Below are positions 1-5,446 of a DNA stretch of 7,228 nucleotides, piece by piece; the first letter of the stretch is position 1, and every line of letters begins with the position of its first letter. The position numbers and the translations under genes are program-made. The notes below the pieces were generated by a model, which ran no database searches, had not been told where the DNA came from, and saw nothing but the letters and a program-made list of their open reading frames with translations. The stretch spans positions 1-7,228 of the forward strand of contig JAJZMW010000072.1 of the NCBI GenBank assembly GCA_021848165.1, in the 5' to 3' direction. Source of the DNA: Thermoplasmata archaeon. Its GTDB lineage: Archaea; Thermoplasmatota; Thermoplasmata; Lutacidiplasmatales; UBA184.

Positions 1-1
1 C

Positions 2-175
2 CTGCCGGCGCTCTGCGAAGCGATCGAGCGGGTCAGCCAGCTCGCCGTGGAGCTCCCCGAGGTCGCCGAGCTCGACCTGAATCCGCTGATCGTCCGGCCC
101 GAGGGGTCGGGCGTGATCGCGGTCGACGCGCGGGTGGTGCTCGGTCCGTCTTCCAGATCGGCACCTCCCGCTTGA
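2..175 (+). CDS. ADP-forming acyl-CoA synthetase, C-terminal end (5' partial)
   Basis: The last 57 codons of a gene that enters from the left edge, in frame from base 2, ending at TGA 173-175. The residues ELDLNPLIVRPEG followed by VIAVDARVVL are the typical end of the ATP-grasp (beta) domain of ADP-forming acetate/acyl-CoA synthetases, where an E-x-D-x-NPL segment precedes a closing DAR-x-x-L strand. Enzymes of this family convert acyl-CoA, ADP and phosphate to the free acid, CoA and ATP in the cytoplasm. The rest of the protein lies outside the window, so I cannot tell whether this is a fused alpha-beta enzyme, a separate beta subunit, or a GNAT-fused protein acyltransferase that shares this domain. 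The ten residues after DARVVL are not conserved family sequence. The gene converges on moaE and overlaps its frame. A functional link to the nearby korAB (2-oxoacid to acyl-CoA) is plausible. Confidence 0.8.
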   Translation: MPALCEAIERVSQLAVELPEVAELDLNPLIVRPEGSGVIAVDARVVLGPSSRSAPPA

Positions 176-518
176 GGCGGTCGATCAGAGAGCGCACGGC
201 GCGGAACGCCGCGTCGCGGTGCGGTGCCGCGGCGCCGACGACGACGGAGACCTCCCCCGCGGGGACGACGCCGAGCCGATGCCAGACGACGGTCCGCCGC
301 GCCCCGGTGCGCCCCCCGACCTCGCGGACGAGTCGGAGGAGCTCGGCGCGGGCGCGCGGCGCGTCGGTCTCGTAGACGAGGGCCCGGACCCGGCGCCGAC
401 CGACCCGATCCGGTCGGACGATCCCCTCGAAGACGACGACCCCGCCGAGGCCCGGCCCGAGGAGCTCCCGTCGGGCGAGGTCGGTCCGCAGCGGCCGGGT
501 CGTCAGGCGGATCGTCAC
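33..518 (-). CDS. moaE: Molybdopterin synthase catalytic subunit MoaE
   Basis: MoaE transfers sulfur from the MoaD C-terminal thiocarboxylate to precursor Z (cPMP) to make molybdopterin, in the cytoplasm as a MoaD2-MoaE2 complex. The family pattern is clear: GGVVVFEGIVR (residues about 25-35), a VRALVYE strand, WHRLGVVPAGEVSVVV (79-94), PHRDAAF (99-105), and the closing DRLKREVPIWK. K116 and K123 keep the seven-residue spacing of the two catalytic-pocket lysines of E. coli MoaE. The GTG start at 518 is chosen because TIRL begins the fold there, it lies 5 nt after the moaD stop, and a GGAGG sits 9 nt upstream; the frame stays open to 980 but is non-homologous there. The protein is 161 residues, and the recognisable family ends at K123. 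The last 38 residues, rich in Arg, Pro and Ala, are encoded antisense to the end of the acyl-CoA synthetase gene. They may be a real extension, or the result of a lost stop codon or a sequence error. Confidence 0.9.
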   Translation of the reverse strand: MTIRLTTRPLRTDLARRELLGPGLGGVVVFEGIVRPDRVGRRRVRALVYETDAPRARAELLRLVREVGGRTGARRTVVWHRLGVVPAGEVSVVVGAAAPHRDAAFRAVRSLIDRLKREVPIWKTDRAPPARRPRSRPTPRAGRSADSGRARRPRGAPRRAG

Positions 519-523
519 CGGCG

Positions 524-781
524 CTAGCCTCCGCTGTAGGGGGGATGGATCGCGAACTCGTCGCCGGGGGCGACCCGGGAGCGCTTCGGGTCCACGTACT
601 CCGAGTTGACCAGGAACCGGCTGTGGCGGACGATCGGACCGAGGCGGGGGTAGCGCCCGACGAGCTCCCCGAGGAGGGTCTCGATGGCCAGCCCCGCCGT
701 CGGCACGGGCCAGGGGAGGGAGGGAGCTCCGACCGCTTCCCGCGCGCCGGCGAAGAGTCGAACGCGGATCGCAGGTCCCAT
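524..781 (-). CDS. moaD: Molybdopterin synthase sulfur-carrier subunit MoaD
   Basis: An 85-residue ubiquitin-fold sulfur carrier of normal family length. It begins IRVRLFAGAREAVG (the MoaD first strand and loop), has the central RFLVNSEYVD segment, and ends GDEFAIHPPYSGG. The C-terminal Gly-Gly is the residue pair that is adenylated by a MoeB-like enzyme and then carries the thiocarboxylate sulfur donated to MoaE. The ATG start at 781 gives the expected N-terminus and lies 26-27 nt downstream of a TATA-like box with no Shine-Dalgarno motif, so the transcript is probably leaderless. moaE follows 5 nt after the TAG stop, so the two subunits should be made from one mRNA. Because the tail is exactly GG, this is a functional carrier; ThiS- or SAMP-type use cannot be excluded, but adjacency to moaE makes Moco synthesis the natural reading. 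Confidence 0.92.
   Translation of the reverse strand: MGPAIRVRLFAGAREAVGAPSLPWPVPTAGLAIETLLGELVGRYPRLGPIVRHSRFLVNSEYVDPKRSRVAPGDEFAIHPPYSGG
528..532 (-). promoter_or_regulatory. Ribosome binding site of moaE (GGAGG)
   Basis: On the minus strand GGAGG lies inside the last codons of moaD, 9 nt before the GTG of moaE. This matches the usual anti-Shine-Dalgarno end of 16S rRNA and decides the GTG start over the longer open frame. It contrasts with moaD, which has no such motif, and fits leaderless first genes with Shine-Dalgarno-led internal genes. Confidence 0.7.
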
Positions 782-804
782 GCCGGTCGGGAGGCGTCGC
801 GGGG

Positions 805-810
805 CAAAAC
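805..810 (-). promoter_or_regulatory. TATA-like box of moaDE
   Basis: Minus-strand GTTTTG is the most AT-rich stretch on this side of the spacer. Its centre is 26.5 nt from the A of the moaD ATG, so transcription would begin at or next to the start codon. The box is a poor match to a canonical archaeal TATA element; the support comes mainly from its position and the matching spacing at korA and at the small gene near 5175. Confidence 0.45.
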
Positions 811-838
811 GGCTCCGCGTCCCGGCCCCCGCTCACCC

Positions 839-844
839 TTAATA
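839..844 (+). promoter_or_regulatory. TATA-like box of korAB (TTAATA)
   Basis: TTAATA stands out in a GC-rich spacer and is centred 26.5 nt upstream of the GTG start of korA, the distance expected between an archaeal TATA box and the transcription start of a leaderless mRNA. The bases between the box and the GTG contain no Shine-Dalgarno sequence, which supports leaderless initiation. Confidence 0.65.
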
Positions 845-867
845 CGACACAACTCCTGAATCCGGCC

Positions 868-2625
868 GTGTCCGAGATCATCGTCCGTACCGGGGGCGAA
901 GCCGGGGACGGGATCGCCTCGCTCGGAGAGATGCTCACGCGCTCGTTCGCCCGCATGGGGCTGCACGTCTTCGGGCTCAACGCCTACCAGTCCGTGATCC
1001 GGGGCGGCCACGTCTGGTTCCAGGCGCGGGCCTCGGAGGTGCGACCGTTCTCGCAGGGGGACGGCGCCGACATCCTCTACTGCCTGAACCGGGAGACGTT
1101 CGACATCCATCGCGCGGACCTGCGTCCGGGGGCGATCGTCATTCAGGACCCCGAGAAATTCCCGCTGGCGCCGAGCGACGTCCCGGCCGGCGCGAAGCTC
1201 CTGCCCGTGCCGACGCTCGCGATCGCGCGAAAGTACGCGACCCAAGCGATCCTCCAGAACGCCGCCGGGCTCGGGGCGATGGCGTACCTCGCGGGGATCC
1301 CCCTGCCCGTGCTGCATCAGGTCATCACCGACTCGTTCGGGCGCAAGGCGGGGGATGTCGTGACGTGGAACCTCGGCGCGAGCGCCGACGGTTACGAGCA
1401 CGCCCGCCAGCACTCCGGGGCGAACGACCGCGCGGTCGCGCCGCGCGGCGAAGGCAAGCTCGTCCTCAGCGGCAACCAGGCGATCGCGCTCGGGGCCGCC
1501 GCCGCGGGCGTGAAGTTCCTCGCCCAGTACCCGATGACACCGGCGTCGTCGATCATGCATTGGCTCGCCGCCCACTCCCGCGATCTCGGGATCGTGGTGA
1601 AGCAGGCGGAGGACGAGCTCGCCGCGATCAACATGGCGATCGGCGCGAGCTTTGGGGGCGTGCGCTCGATGACCGCGACGAGCGGCGGCGGCTTCTCCCT
1701 GATGGTCGAGGCGCTCGGGATGGCGGGGATGACCGAGACGCCGCTCGTCGTCGTGGAGTCGCAGCGCGCGGGCCCGTCGACCGGCCTCCCCACGAAGACC
1801 GAGCAGGGGGACCTGCGCCTGATGATCGGGGCGGGGCAGGGGGAGTTCCCGCGGGCGATCCTCGCCCCCTCGCATCCGAAGGAGGCGTTCCTAGCGACGA
1901 TCGATGCGTTCCGGCTCGCCGAGGAGTGGCAGACCCCGGTGCTCCTCGCGAGCGACCTCCATCTTAGCGAGAACTTCGCGACCGTCGATCGCGACGAGCT
2001 CCCGCTGCACCCCGAGATCCCGTCGGTCGCCACCGCGACGCTCGTCCCCGGGACCGACTACCACCGCTACCAGTACACCGCGAGCGGCGTCTCGCCCCGA
2101 TCGATCCCGGGCCAGCCGGGCCTGCAGTACGTCGCCGGGTCCGACGAGCACGACGAGCGCGGCCACCTCATCAGCGACGTCCGCTCGGGCGTCCCCGTCT
2201 GGGTCGCCGAGCGCAAGAAGATGATGGACAAGCGGATGAAGAAGCTCGACGGCTTGCGCCGCGCGGCGCCGACGCCGCTCGTCGAAGGCTCGCCGAACGC
2301 CGAGGTGACCCTGGTCGCCTGGGGCTCGACCGTCGGAGCGATCCGCGACGCGATGCCGCTGCTCGACCACCAAGGGATCCCGACGAAGCTCCTCTTCGTG
2401 CGGACGGTCTACCCGCTCGCCACCGAGGAGATCACCGAGATCCTCGAGAACGCGAAACGGACCCTCCTGGTCGAGGCGAACTACTCGGGGCAGTTGGGCC
2501 AGCTCCTCCGGCAAGAGACCGGCGTGCTCCTGCCGAACCGGCTGCTCAAGTACGACGGGGAGCCTTTCTACCCTCACGAGATCGTGGCCAAGGTGCGGGA
2601 GATGACCGGTCATGGCGGACAGTAG
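868..2625 (+). CDS. korA: 2-oxoacid:ferredoxin oxidoreductase, fused gamma-alpha subunit
   Basis: The large subunit of a two-subunit enzyme that oxidatively decarboxylates a 2-oxoacid to acyl-CoA and CO2 with reduction of ferredoxin, in the cytoplasm. Three parts are visible in 585 residues. Residues 1 to about 190 form the gamma domain, opening with VRTGGEAGDGI and carrying NAYQSVIRGGHVWFQ. From about 197 the alpha (pyrimidine-binding) domain starts with GNQAIALGAAAAGVKF, then the family motif YPMTP at 221-225 (usually YPITP), EDELAAINMAIGASFGG, and the loop GPSTGLPTKTEQGDL from 302. The last 110 residues or so form a transketolase-C-like domain. The gamma-alpha fusion without separate gamma and delta subunits is the type of Sulfolobus and haloarchaea, often linked to aerobic or oxygen-tolerant lifestyles. 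GTG 868 is chosen because it gives the complete gamma N-terminus and matches the upstream box. The substrate (pyruvate, 2-oxoglutarate or broad) cannot be read from the sequence. The stop lies 14 nt inside korB. Confidence 0.93.
   Translation: MSEIIVRTGGEAGDGIASLGEMLTRSFARMGLHVFGLNAYQSVIRGGHVWFQARASEVRPFSQGDGADILYCLNRETFDIHRADLRPGAIVIQDPEKFPLAPSDVPAGAKLLPVPTLAIARKYATQAILQNAAGLGAMAYLAGIPLPVLHQVITDSFGRKAGDVVTWNLGASADGYEHARQHSGANDRAVAPRGEGKLVLSGNQAIALGAAAAGVKFLAQYPMTPASSIMHWLAAHSRDLGIVVKQAEDELAAINMAIGASFGGVRSMTATSGGGFSLMVEALGMAGMTETPLVVVESQRAGPSTGLPTKTEQGDLRLMIGAGQGEFPRAILAPSHPKEAFLATIDAFRLAEEWQTPVLLASDLHLSENFATVDRDELPLHPEIPSVATATLVPGTDYHRYQYTASGVSPRSIPGQPGLQYVAGSDEHDERGHLISDVRSGVPVWVAERKKMMDKRMKKLDGLRRAAPTPLVEGSPNAEVTLVAWGSTVGAIRDAMPLLDHQGIPTKLLFVRTVYPLATEEITEILENAKRTLLVEANYSGQLGQLLRQETGVLLPNRLLKYDGEPFYPHEIVAKVREMTGHGGQ
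2597..2601 (+). promoter_or_regulatory. Ribosome binding site of korB (GGGAG)
   Basis: GGGAG within the last codons of korA lies 10 nt before the ATG at 2612. It supports that start, which overlaps the korA stop by 14 nt, and suggests coupled translation of the two subunits. Confidence 0.5.
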
Positions 2626-3511
2626 CGCGAGCGTCGCCCGAACGAGCCCGCCGAACACCCTGCCGGTCGTCGGGAAGTCCGACACCAAGCCGACCTGGTG
2701 CCCGGGCTGCGGGGACTTCGGCGTCCTCGCCGCGATCGAGATGGCGGTCAAGCGCCTGCAGCTCCCGAGCCACAACGTCGTGGTCGTCTCGGGGATCGGC
2801 TGCTCCTCGAACCTTCCGCACTTCCTCTCGAGCTACGGGTTCCACGGGATCCACGGACGGGCGCTCCCGGTCGCGGAAGGGATTCGCTGGGCGAACCACG
2901 GCCTGACGGTCCTCGCGACCGGCGGGGACGGCGACGGGTTCGGCATCGGCGCCGGCCATTTCGTCCACACGATGCGCCGGAACGTCGACCTGACCTACGT
3001 CACCATGGACAACCAGATCTACGGCCTCACGACCGGCCAGGCGAGCCCGACGTCGATGATGGGCCAGAAGACGAAGTCGACCCCCGAGGGGGTCATCGAG
3101 ATGCCGATCGACCCGATCGCCCTCGCGCTCGCCGCCGGGGCGACGTACGTCGCCCGGGGGTTCAGCGGGGACGTCAAGCACCTCGCCGACCTCGTCACGA
3201 ACGGGATCCGCCACCACGGATTCTCGTTCGTGGACGTCTTCAGCCCGTGCGTGCCGTACAACAAGATCAACACCTTCGACTTCTTCCGCCAGCGGGTCTA
3301 CAAGCTCGAAGCGTCGGGGCACGATCCCTCCAACCTCTCGCTCGCCTTCCAGAAGGCGCTCGAATGGGGCGACAAGATCCCGATCGGGCTCTTCTACCAG
3401 GTCGAGCGGCCGACGTACGAGGACCTCGAGGAGGTCTTGAGCGCGGGGCCCCTCGCGCAGCAGCCCGCGGGCCTCGCCGGCCACGACGCCATCCTCGACG
3501 AGTTCCAGTAG
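2612..3511 (+). CDS. korB: 2-oxoacid:ferredoxin oxidoreductase, beta subunit
   Basis: The catalytic partner of KorA; it binds thiamine diphosphate and one [4Fe-4S] cluster. The 299 residues contain TWCPGCGDFGVLAAIE near the N-terminus, GIGCSSN, the ThDP-Mg motif GGDGDGFGIGAGHF (104-117) with DNQIYGLTTGQASPTS (133-148), and DVFSPCVPYN. Cysteines C30, C33, C64 and C213 have spacings of 3, 31 and 149, very close to those of the four cluster ligands in the Sulfolobus enzyme, so the cluster site looks intact. There is no ferredoxin-like 2x[4Fe-4S] domain or separate delta subunit, as expected for the two-subunit type. The N-terminus before the CPGCG motif is some 15-20 residues longer than in many homologues and is low in complexity (Ser, Ala, Pro). 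It reads as one transcriptional unit with korA. The 81 bases after its stop hold no obvious hairpin or long T-run. Confidence 0.93.
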   Translation: MADSSASVARTSPPNTLPVVGKSDTKPTWCPGCGDFGVLAAIEMAVKRLQLPSHNVVVVSGIGCSSNLPHFLSSYGFHGIHGRALPVAEGIRWANHGLTVLATGGDGDGFGIGAGHFVHTMRRNVDLTYVTMDNQIYGLTTGQASPTSMMGQKTKSTPEGVIEMPIDPIALALAAGATYVARGFSGDVKHLADLVTNGIRHHGFSFVDVFSPCVPYNKINTFDFFRQRVYKLEASGHDPSNLSLAFQKALEWGDKIPIGLFYQVERPTYEDLEEVLSAGPLAQQPAGLAGHDAILDEFQ

Positions 3512-3548
3512 GCGGCCCGCGCCCCGCCCCGTTCGGGCTCCCAAGGAG

Positions 3549-3555
3549 TCTTCAA
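3549..3555 (+). promoter_or_regulatory. Weak TATA-like stretch before the flippase gene
   Basis: TCTTCAA is the only AT-leaning stretch in the 81-nt gap between korB and the flippase gene. If it is a promoter, transcription would start about 15 nt before the GTG, leaving a short leader that contains the G-run at 3576-3580 as a possible ribosome binding site. The alternative is read-through from korAB. Confidence 0.2.
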
Positions 3556-3592
3556 CCCCGGCTCCTCCGCGTCGCGGGGGATCGATCGCACC

Positions 3593-5149
3593 GTGCCCGC
3601 CTCGCCGGACGCCTCTCGCTCCGGGCTCGGCGTCGTCACGCGGGGGACGCTGCTGCTGTTCACCGCCACGCTGGTCCTGGTCGGCGCGAACTTCGCGTCC
3701 CGGGTCCTGCTCGTGCGGGGGCTCTCGATCCCCGACTGGAACGCGTTCAGCTACGCCGTCGCGATCGTGAGCGTCGTCGCGACGATCGGCGGGCTCGGCC
3801 TCCCGAACACGGTCGCCCGGAACCTGCCGTACGCTGCCTCGGACGCAGAGCGCCGGTCGATCGTCCGCGTCGCGCTCGTCGTCGGAGGGCTCAGCTGCGT
3901 CGCGATCCCGATCGCGATGTACTTCGCCGGGCCCCCGATCGGCGCGGCGCTCGGCGCGAGCGATGTCGGGTTCGGCGTCCAGATCCTCGGGATCGCCTAC
4001 GGCTTCTACGCGGCGAGCGGCCTGGTCGTCGCGCTGTTCCAGGGATACGAGGACGTTCGCCCGAACGCCATCTTCGTTCAGATCCTCGCGCCGAGCCTGT
4101 TCGTCGCCTTCCTGCTGGTCGCCTTCTTGGTCCCGCCGGGCACCATCGACTTTCCGGCGGCGCTCTGGGCGTACACCGCGGCGAACGGCGTCGCCTTCGC
4201 GCTCGCGCTCGGCTACACCTTCGGGAAGCTCCCGCAGCGGCTCCCCCGGGGGCCCCGCGCCCCGGATCGGACGATCCCGACGCTCGCCTTCGCTCTCCCG
4301 CTGCTCGGGGTCGCCGTCTTCGCCTACTTGAACGGCTGGGCCGACACGCTCGTCCTCGGCGCCTACGACTTTCCCGAGGTCGGCACGTACTCGGCGTCGC
4401 TCACGCTCGCGCGGCTCCTCCCGATCGGCGTCACGGCGCTCGCCTTCATCCTCCTCCCCGTGACCGCGCGTCTGCTGCGGACGGGGGACACCTCGGCGGC
4501 GCGCACGACGTTCGCGACGGCGACCAAGTGGACGACCGTCTTCAGCCTCCCGCTCTTCCTCCTGTTCGTCTTCCTCCCGAGCAGCTCGCTCGGCTTCGTC
4601 TACGGGTCGAACTACGCCCAGATCACGACCCCGCTGCAGATCGCCGTCGTCGGCTCGTTCCTCGCGACGATCGTCGGCCCCGCCGCCGCGGTCCAGGTCG
4701 CCTTCGCCCGCACCCGGCTCTTGTTCCTCAACGCGCTGGTAAGCGCCGGGGCGGACATCGCGATCTCGCTCGCGCTCGTGCCGACGTACGGGATGACGGG
4801 GGCGGCGATCGCGTGGGCGGTCGCGGCGGTGATCTACCCCGCCCTCGCCGTCGTTGAGCTCGCCGCGATCGACGCCGTCCACCCGTTCCGGCGCAGCTAC
4901 GTCGTGCCCCTCCTCGCGAGCGCCGTCCCGCTCGCGATCCTGCTCCGGTTCGTGCCGGGGACGCTGCCGGGATGGACGCTCGTTCCGCTCGCGGTCGGGC
5001 TCGGGCTGTTCTACGTGCTCATGATCGTCCTGACCCGCAGCGTCGACGACGGGGACCGGATGTTGCTGGACGTGGTCGAGCGCCTGCTGGGACGGCGGCT
5101 CGGGCTCGTGCGCCGCCTCGGGGGCTGGGCGGTGCGGGGCACGCCTTAA
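3593..5149 (+). CDS. MOP-superfamily oligosaccharide/polysaccharide flippase
   Basis: A 518-residue integral membrane protein with about 14 hydrophobic segments that I place near residues 19-38, 51-70, 88-109, 126-147, 159-180, 187-209, 226-247, 265-290, 315-333, 346-370, 380-400, 403-425, 437-457 and 462-481. The first two segments with the connecting LLVRGLSIPDWNAFSYA, then GGLGLPNTVARNLPY, and the centre NGWADTLVLGAYDFPEVGTYSASL follow the Wzx/RfbX-like branch of the MOP superfamily. These proteins flip lipid-linked sugars across the cytoplasmic membrane for surface glycan or N-glycan assembly. The cytosolic tail with TRSVDDGDRMLLDVVERLLG is a common ending in archaeal members. GTG 3593 is the only in-frame start before the first membrane segment. 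No glycosyltransferase gene is adjacent in the window, so the substrate is unknown. A MATE-type drug exporter is less likely from the motifs seen. Confidence 0.85.
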   Translation: MPASPDASRSGLGVVTRGTLLLFTATLVLVGANFASRVLLVRGLSIPDWNAFSYAVAIVSVVATIGGLGLPNTVARNLPYAASDAERRSIVRVALVVGGLSCVAIPIAMYFAGPPIGAALGASDVGFGVQILGIAYGFYAASGLVVALFQGYEDVRPNAIFVQILAPSLFVAFLLVAFLVPPGTIDFPAALWAYTAANGVAFALALGYTFGKLPQRLPRGPRAPDRTIPTLAFALPLLGVAVFAYLNGWADTLVLGAYDFPEVGTYSASLTLARLLPIGVTALAFILLPVTARLLRTGDTSAARTTFATATKWTTVFSLPLFLLFVFLPSSSLGFVYGSNYAQITTPLQIAVVGSFLATIVGPAAAVQVAFARTRLLFLNALVSAGADIAISLALVPTYGMTGAAIAWAVAAVIYPALAVVELAAIDAVHPFRRSYVVPLLASAVPLAILLRFVPGTLPGWTLVPLAVGLGLFYVLMIVLTRSVDDGDRMLLDVVERLLGRRLGLVRRLGGWAVRGTP

Positions 5150-5151
5150 GA
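5146..5151 (+). promoter_or_regulatory. TATA-like box of the small CxxC gene (TTAAGA)
   Basis: TTAAGA overlaps the TAA stop of the flippase gene and is centred 26.5 nt upstream of the ATG at 5175, the same spacing as at korA and moaD. It favours ATG 5175 over the in-frame GTG at 5163 and suggests a leaderless mRNA that would also carry the dedA gene. Confidence 0.55.
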
Positions 5152-5174
5152 ACCCGCCCCCGGTGCTTGGGCCG

Positions 5175-5426
5175 ATGACCGACGCCGCCGCCTCCGAGAC
5201 GGAGCTCCTCGCCGAGCTCCACCAGGCGATCGCGAGCTCGGCCCAGCGACCCGCGGCGATCGAGGTCGGCGTCGCCCTCTCGATCGCGCTCGGGCGCCAG
5301 CGACCGTCCGTCGCCTGCGGAGGGTGCTCGGTGCCCCTCGAATTCGAAGGGATCCCCGCCCGCACGAACCCGCAGCTCCGCCGCCCGTTCCGGCTGCTCC
5401 CCCCGTCGGGAGGGGCCCCCTCCTAG
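5175..5426 (+). CDS. Small CxxC protein of unknown function
   Basis: An 83-residue reading frame that I do not recognise. It has an acidic, Ala-rich and probably helical N-terminal half (SETELLAELHQAIASSA and AIEVGVALSIALG). A single CGGC follows at residues 48-51, then a conserved-looking VPLEFEGIPARTNPQLRRPFRLL and a short Pro/Gly tail. Two cysteines alone could bind zinc only across a dimer or with other ligands (H16 is the only histidine), or could act as a redox pair. No signal peptide or membrane segment is evident. Codon use is GC-rich at third positions like its neighbours. It fills the gap between the flippase and dedA genes, has a promoter-like box at the leaderless distance, and is followed by dedA after 20 nt, all of which support a real gene. 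Start ATG 5175 is preferred; GTG 5163 would add four residues. Confidence 0.62.
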   Translation: MTDAAASETELLAELHQAIASSAQRPAAIEVGVALSIALGRQRPSVACGGCSVPLEFEGIPARTNPQLRRPFRLLPPSGGAPS

Positions 5427-5431
5427 TTCGC

Positions 5432-5436
5432 GAGGG
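5432..5436 (+). promoter_or_regulatory. Ribosome binding site of dedA (GAGGG)
   Basis: GAGGG lies 10 nt before the ATG at 5447 and just after the stop of the small CxxC gene. It supports the ATG 5447 start and fits translation of dedA as the second gene of a short operon. Confidence 0.45.
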
Positions 5437-5446
5437 CACGTCCGAG

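Noticed and set aside
224..859. A 211-codon plus-strand frame opposite moaD and moaE
   Set aside because: Arg/Pro-rich shadow of two clear minus-strand genes.
782..867. A hairpin or operator from GGGGC and GCCCC in the moaD-korA spacer
   Set aside because: A five-base match with a loop of about 19 nt is expected by chance in GC-rich DNA.
33..980. Starting moaE at the far upstream ATG (315 residues)
   Set aside because: The added N-terminal part lies antisense to korA and over moaD and has no MoaE similarity; GTG 518 has a GGAGG and gives the family N-terminus.
3512..3592. A terminator hairpin after korB
   Set aside because: Only 4-bp complementary pieces (GGAG with CTCC) and no T-run, so nothing beyond chance for this base composition.
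2698..4857. A 719-codon plus-strand open frame in another phase through korB and the flippase
   Set aside because: Arg-rich composition with no recognisable motifs, overlapping two well-supported genes in their full conserved regions.
2546..5365. A 939-codon open frame on the minus strand across korB and the flippase gene
   Set aside because: The translation is Arg/Glu/Asp/Pro-rich low-complexity sequence with no fold pattern, lying antisense to two clear genes. In GC-rich DNA, strong codon bias keeps such shadow frames open.
5324..5446. Starting dedA at 5324
   Set aside because: The extra 41 residues are Arg/Pro-rich, overlap the small CxxC gene in another phase, and precede the normal DedA N-terminus at ATG 5447.
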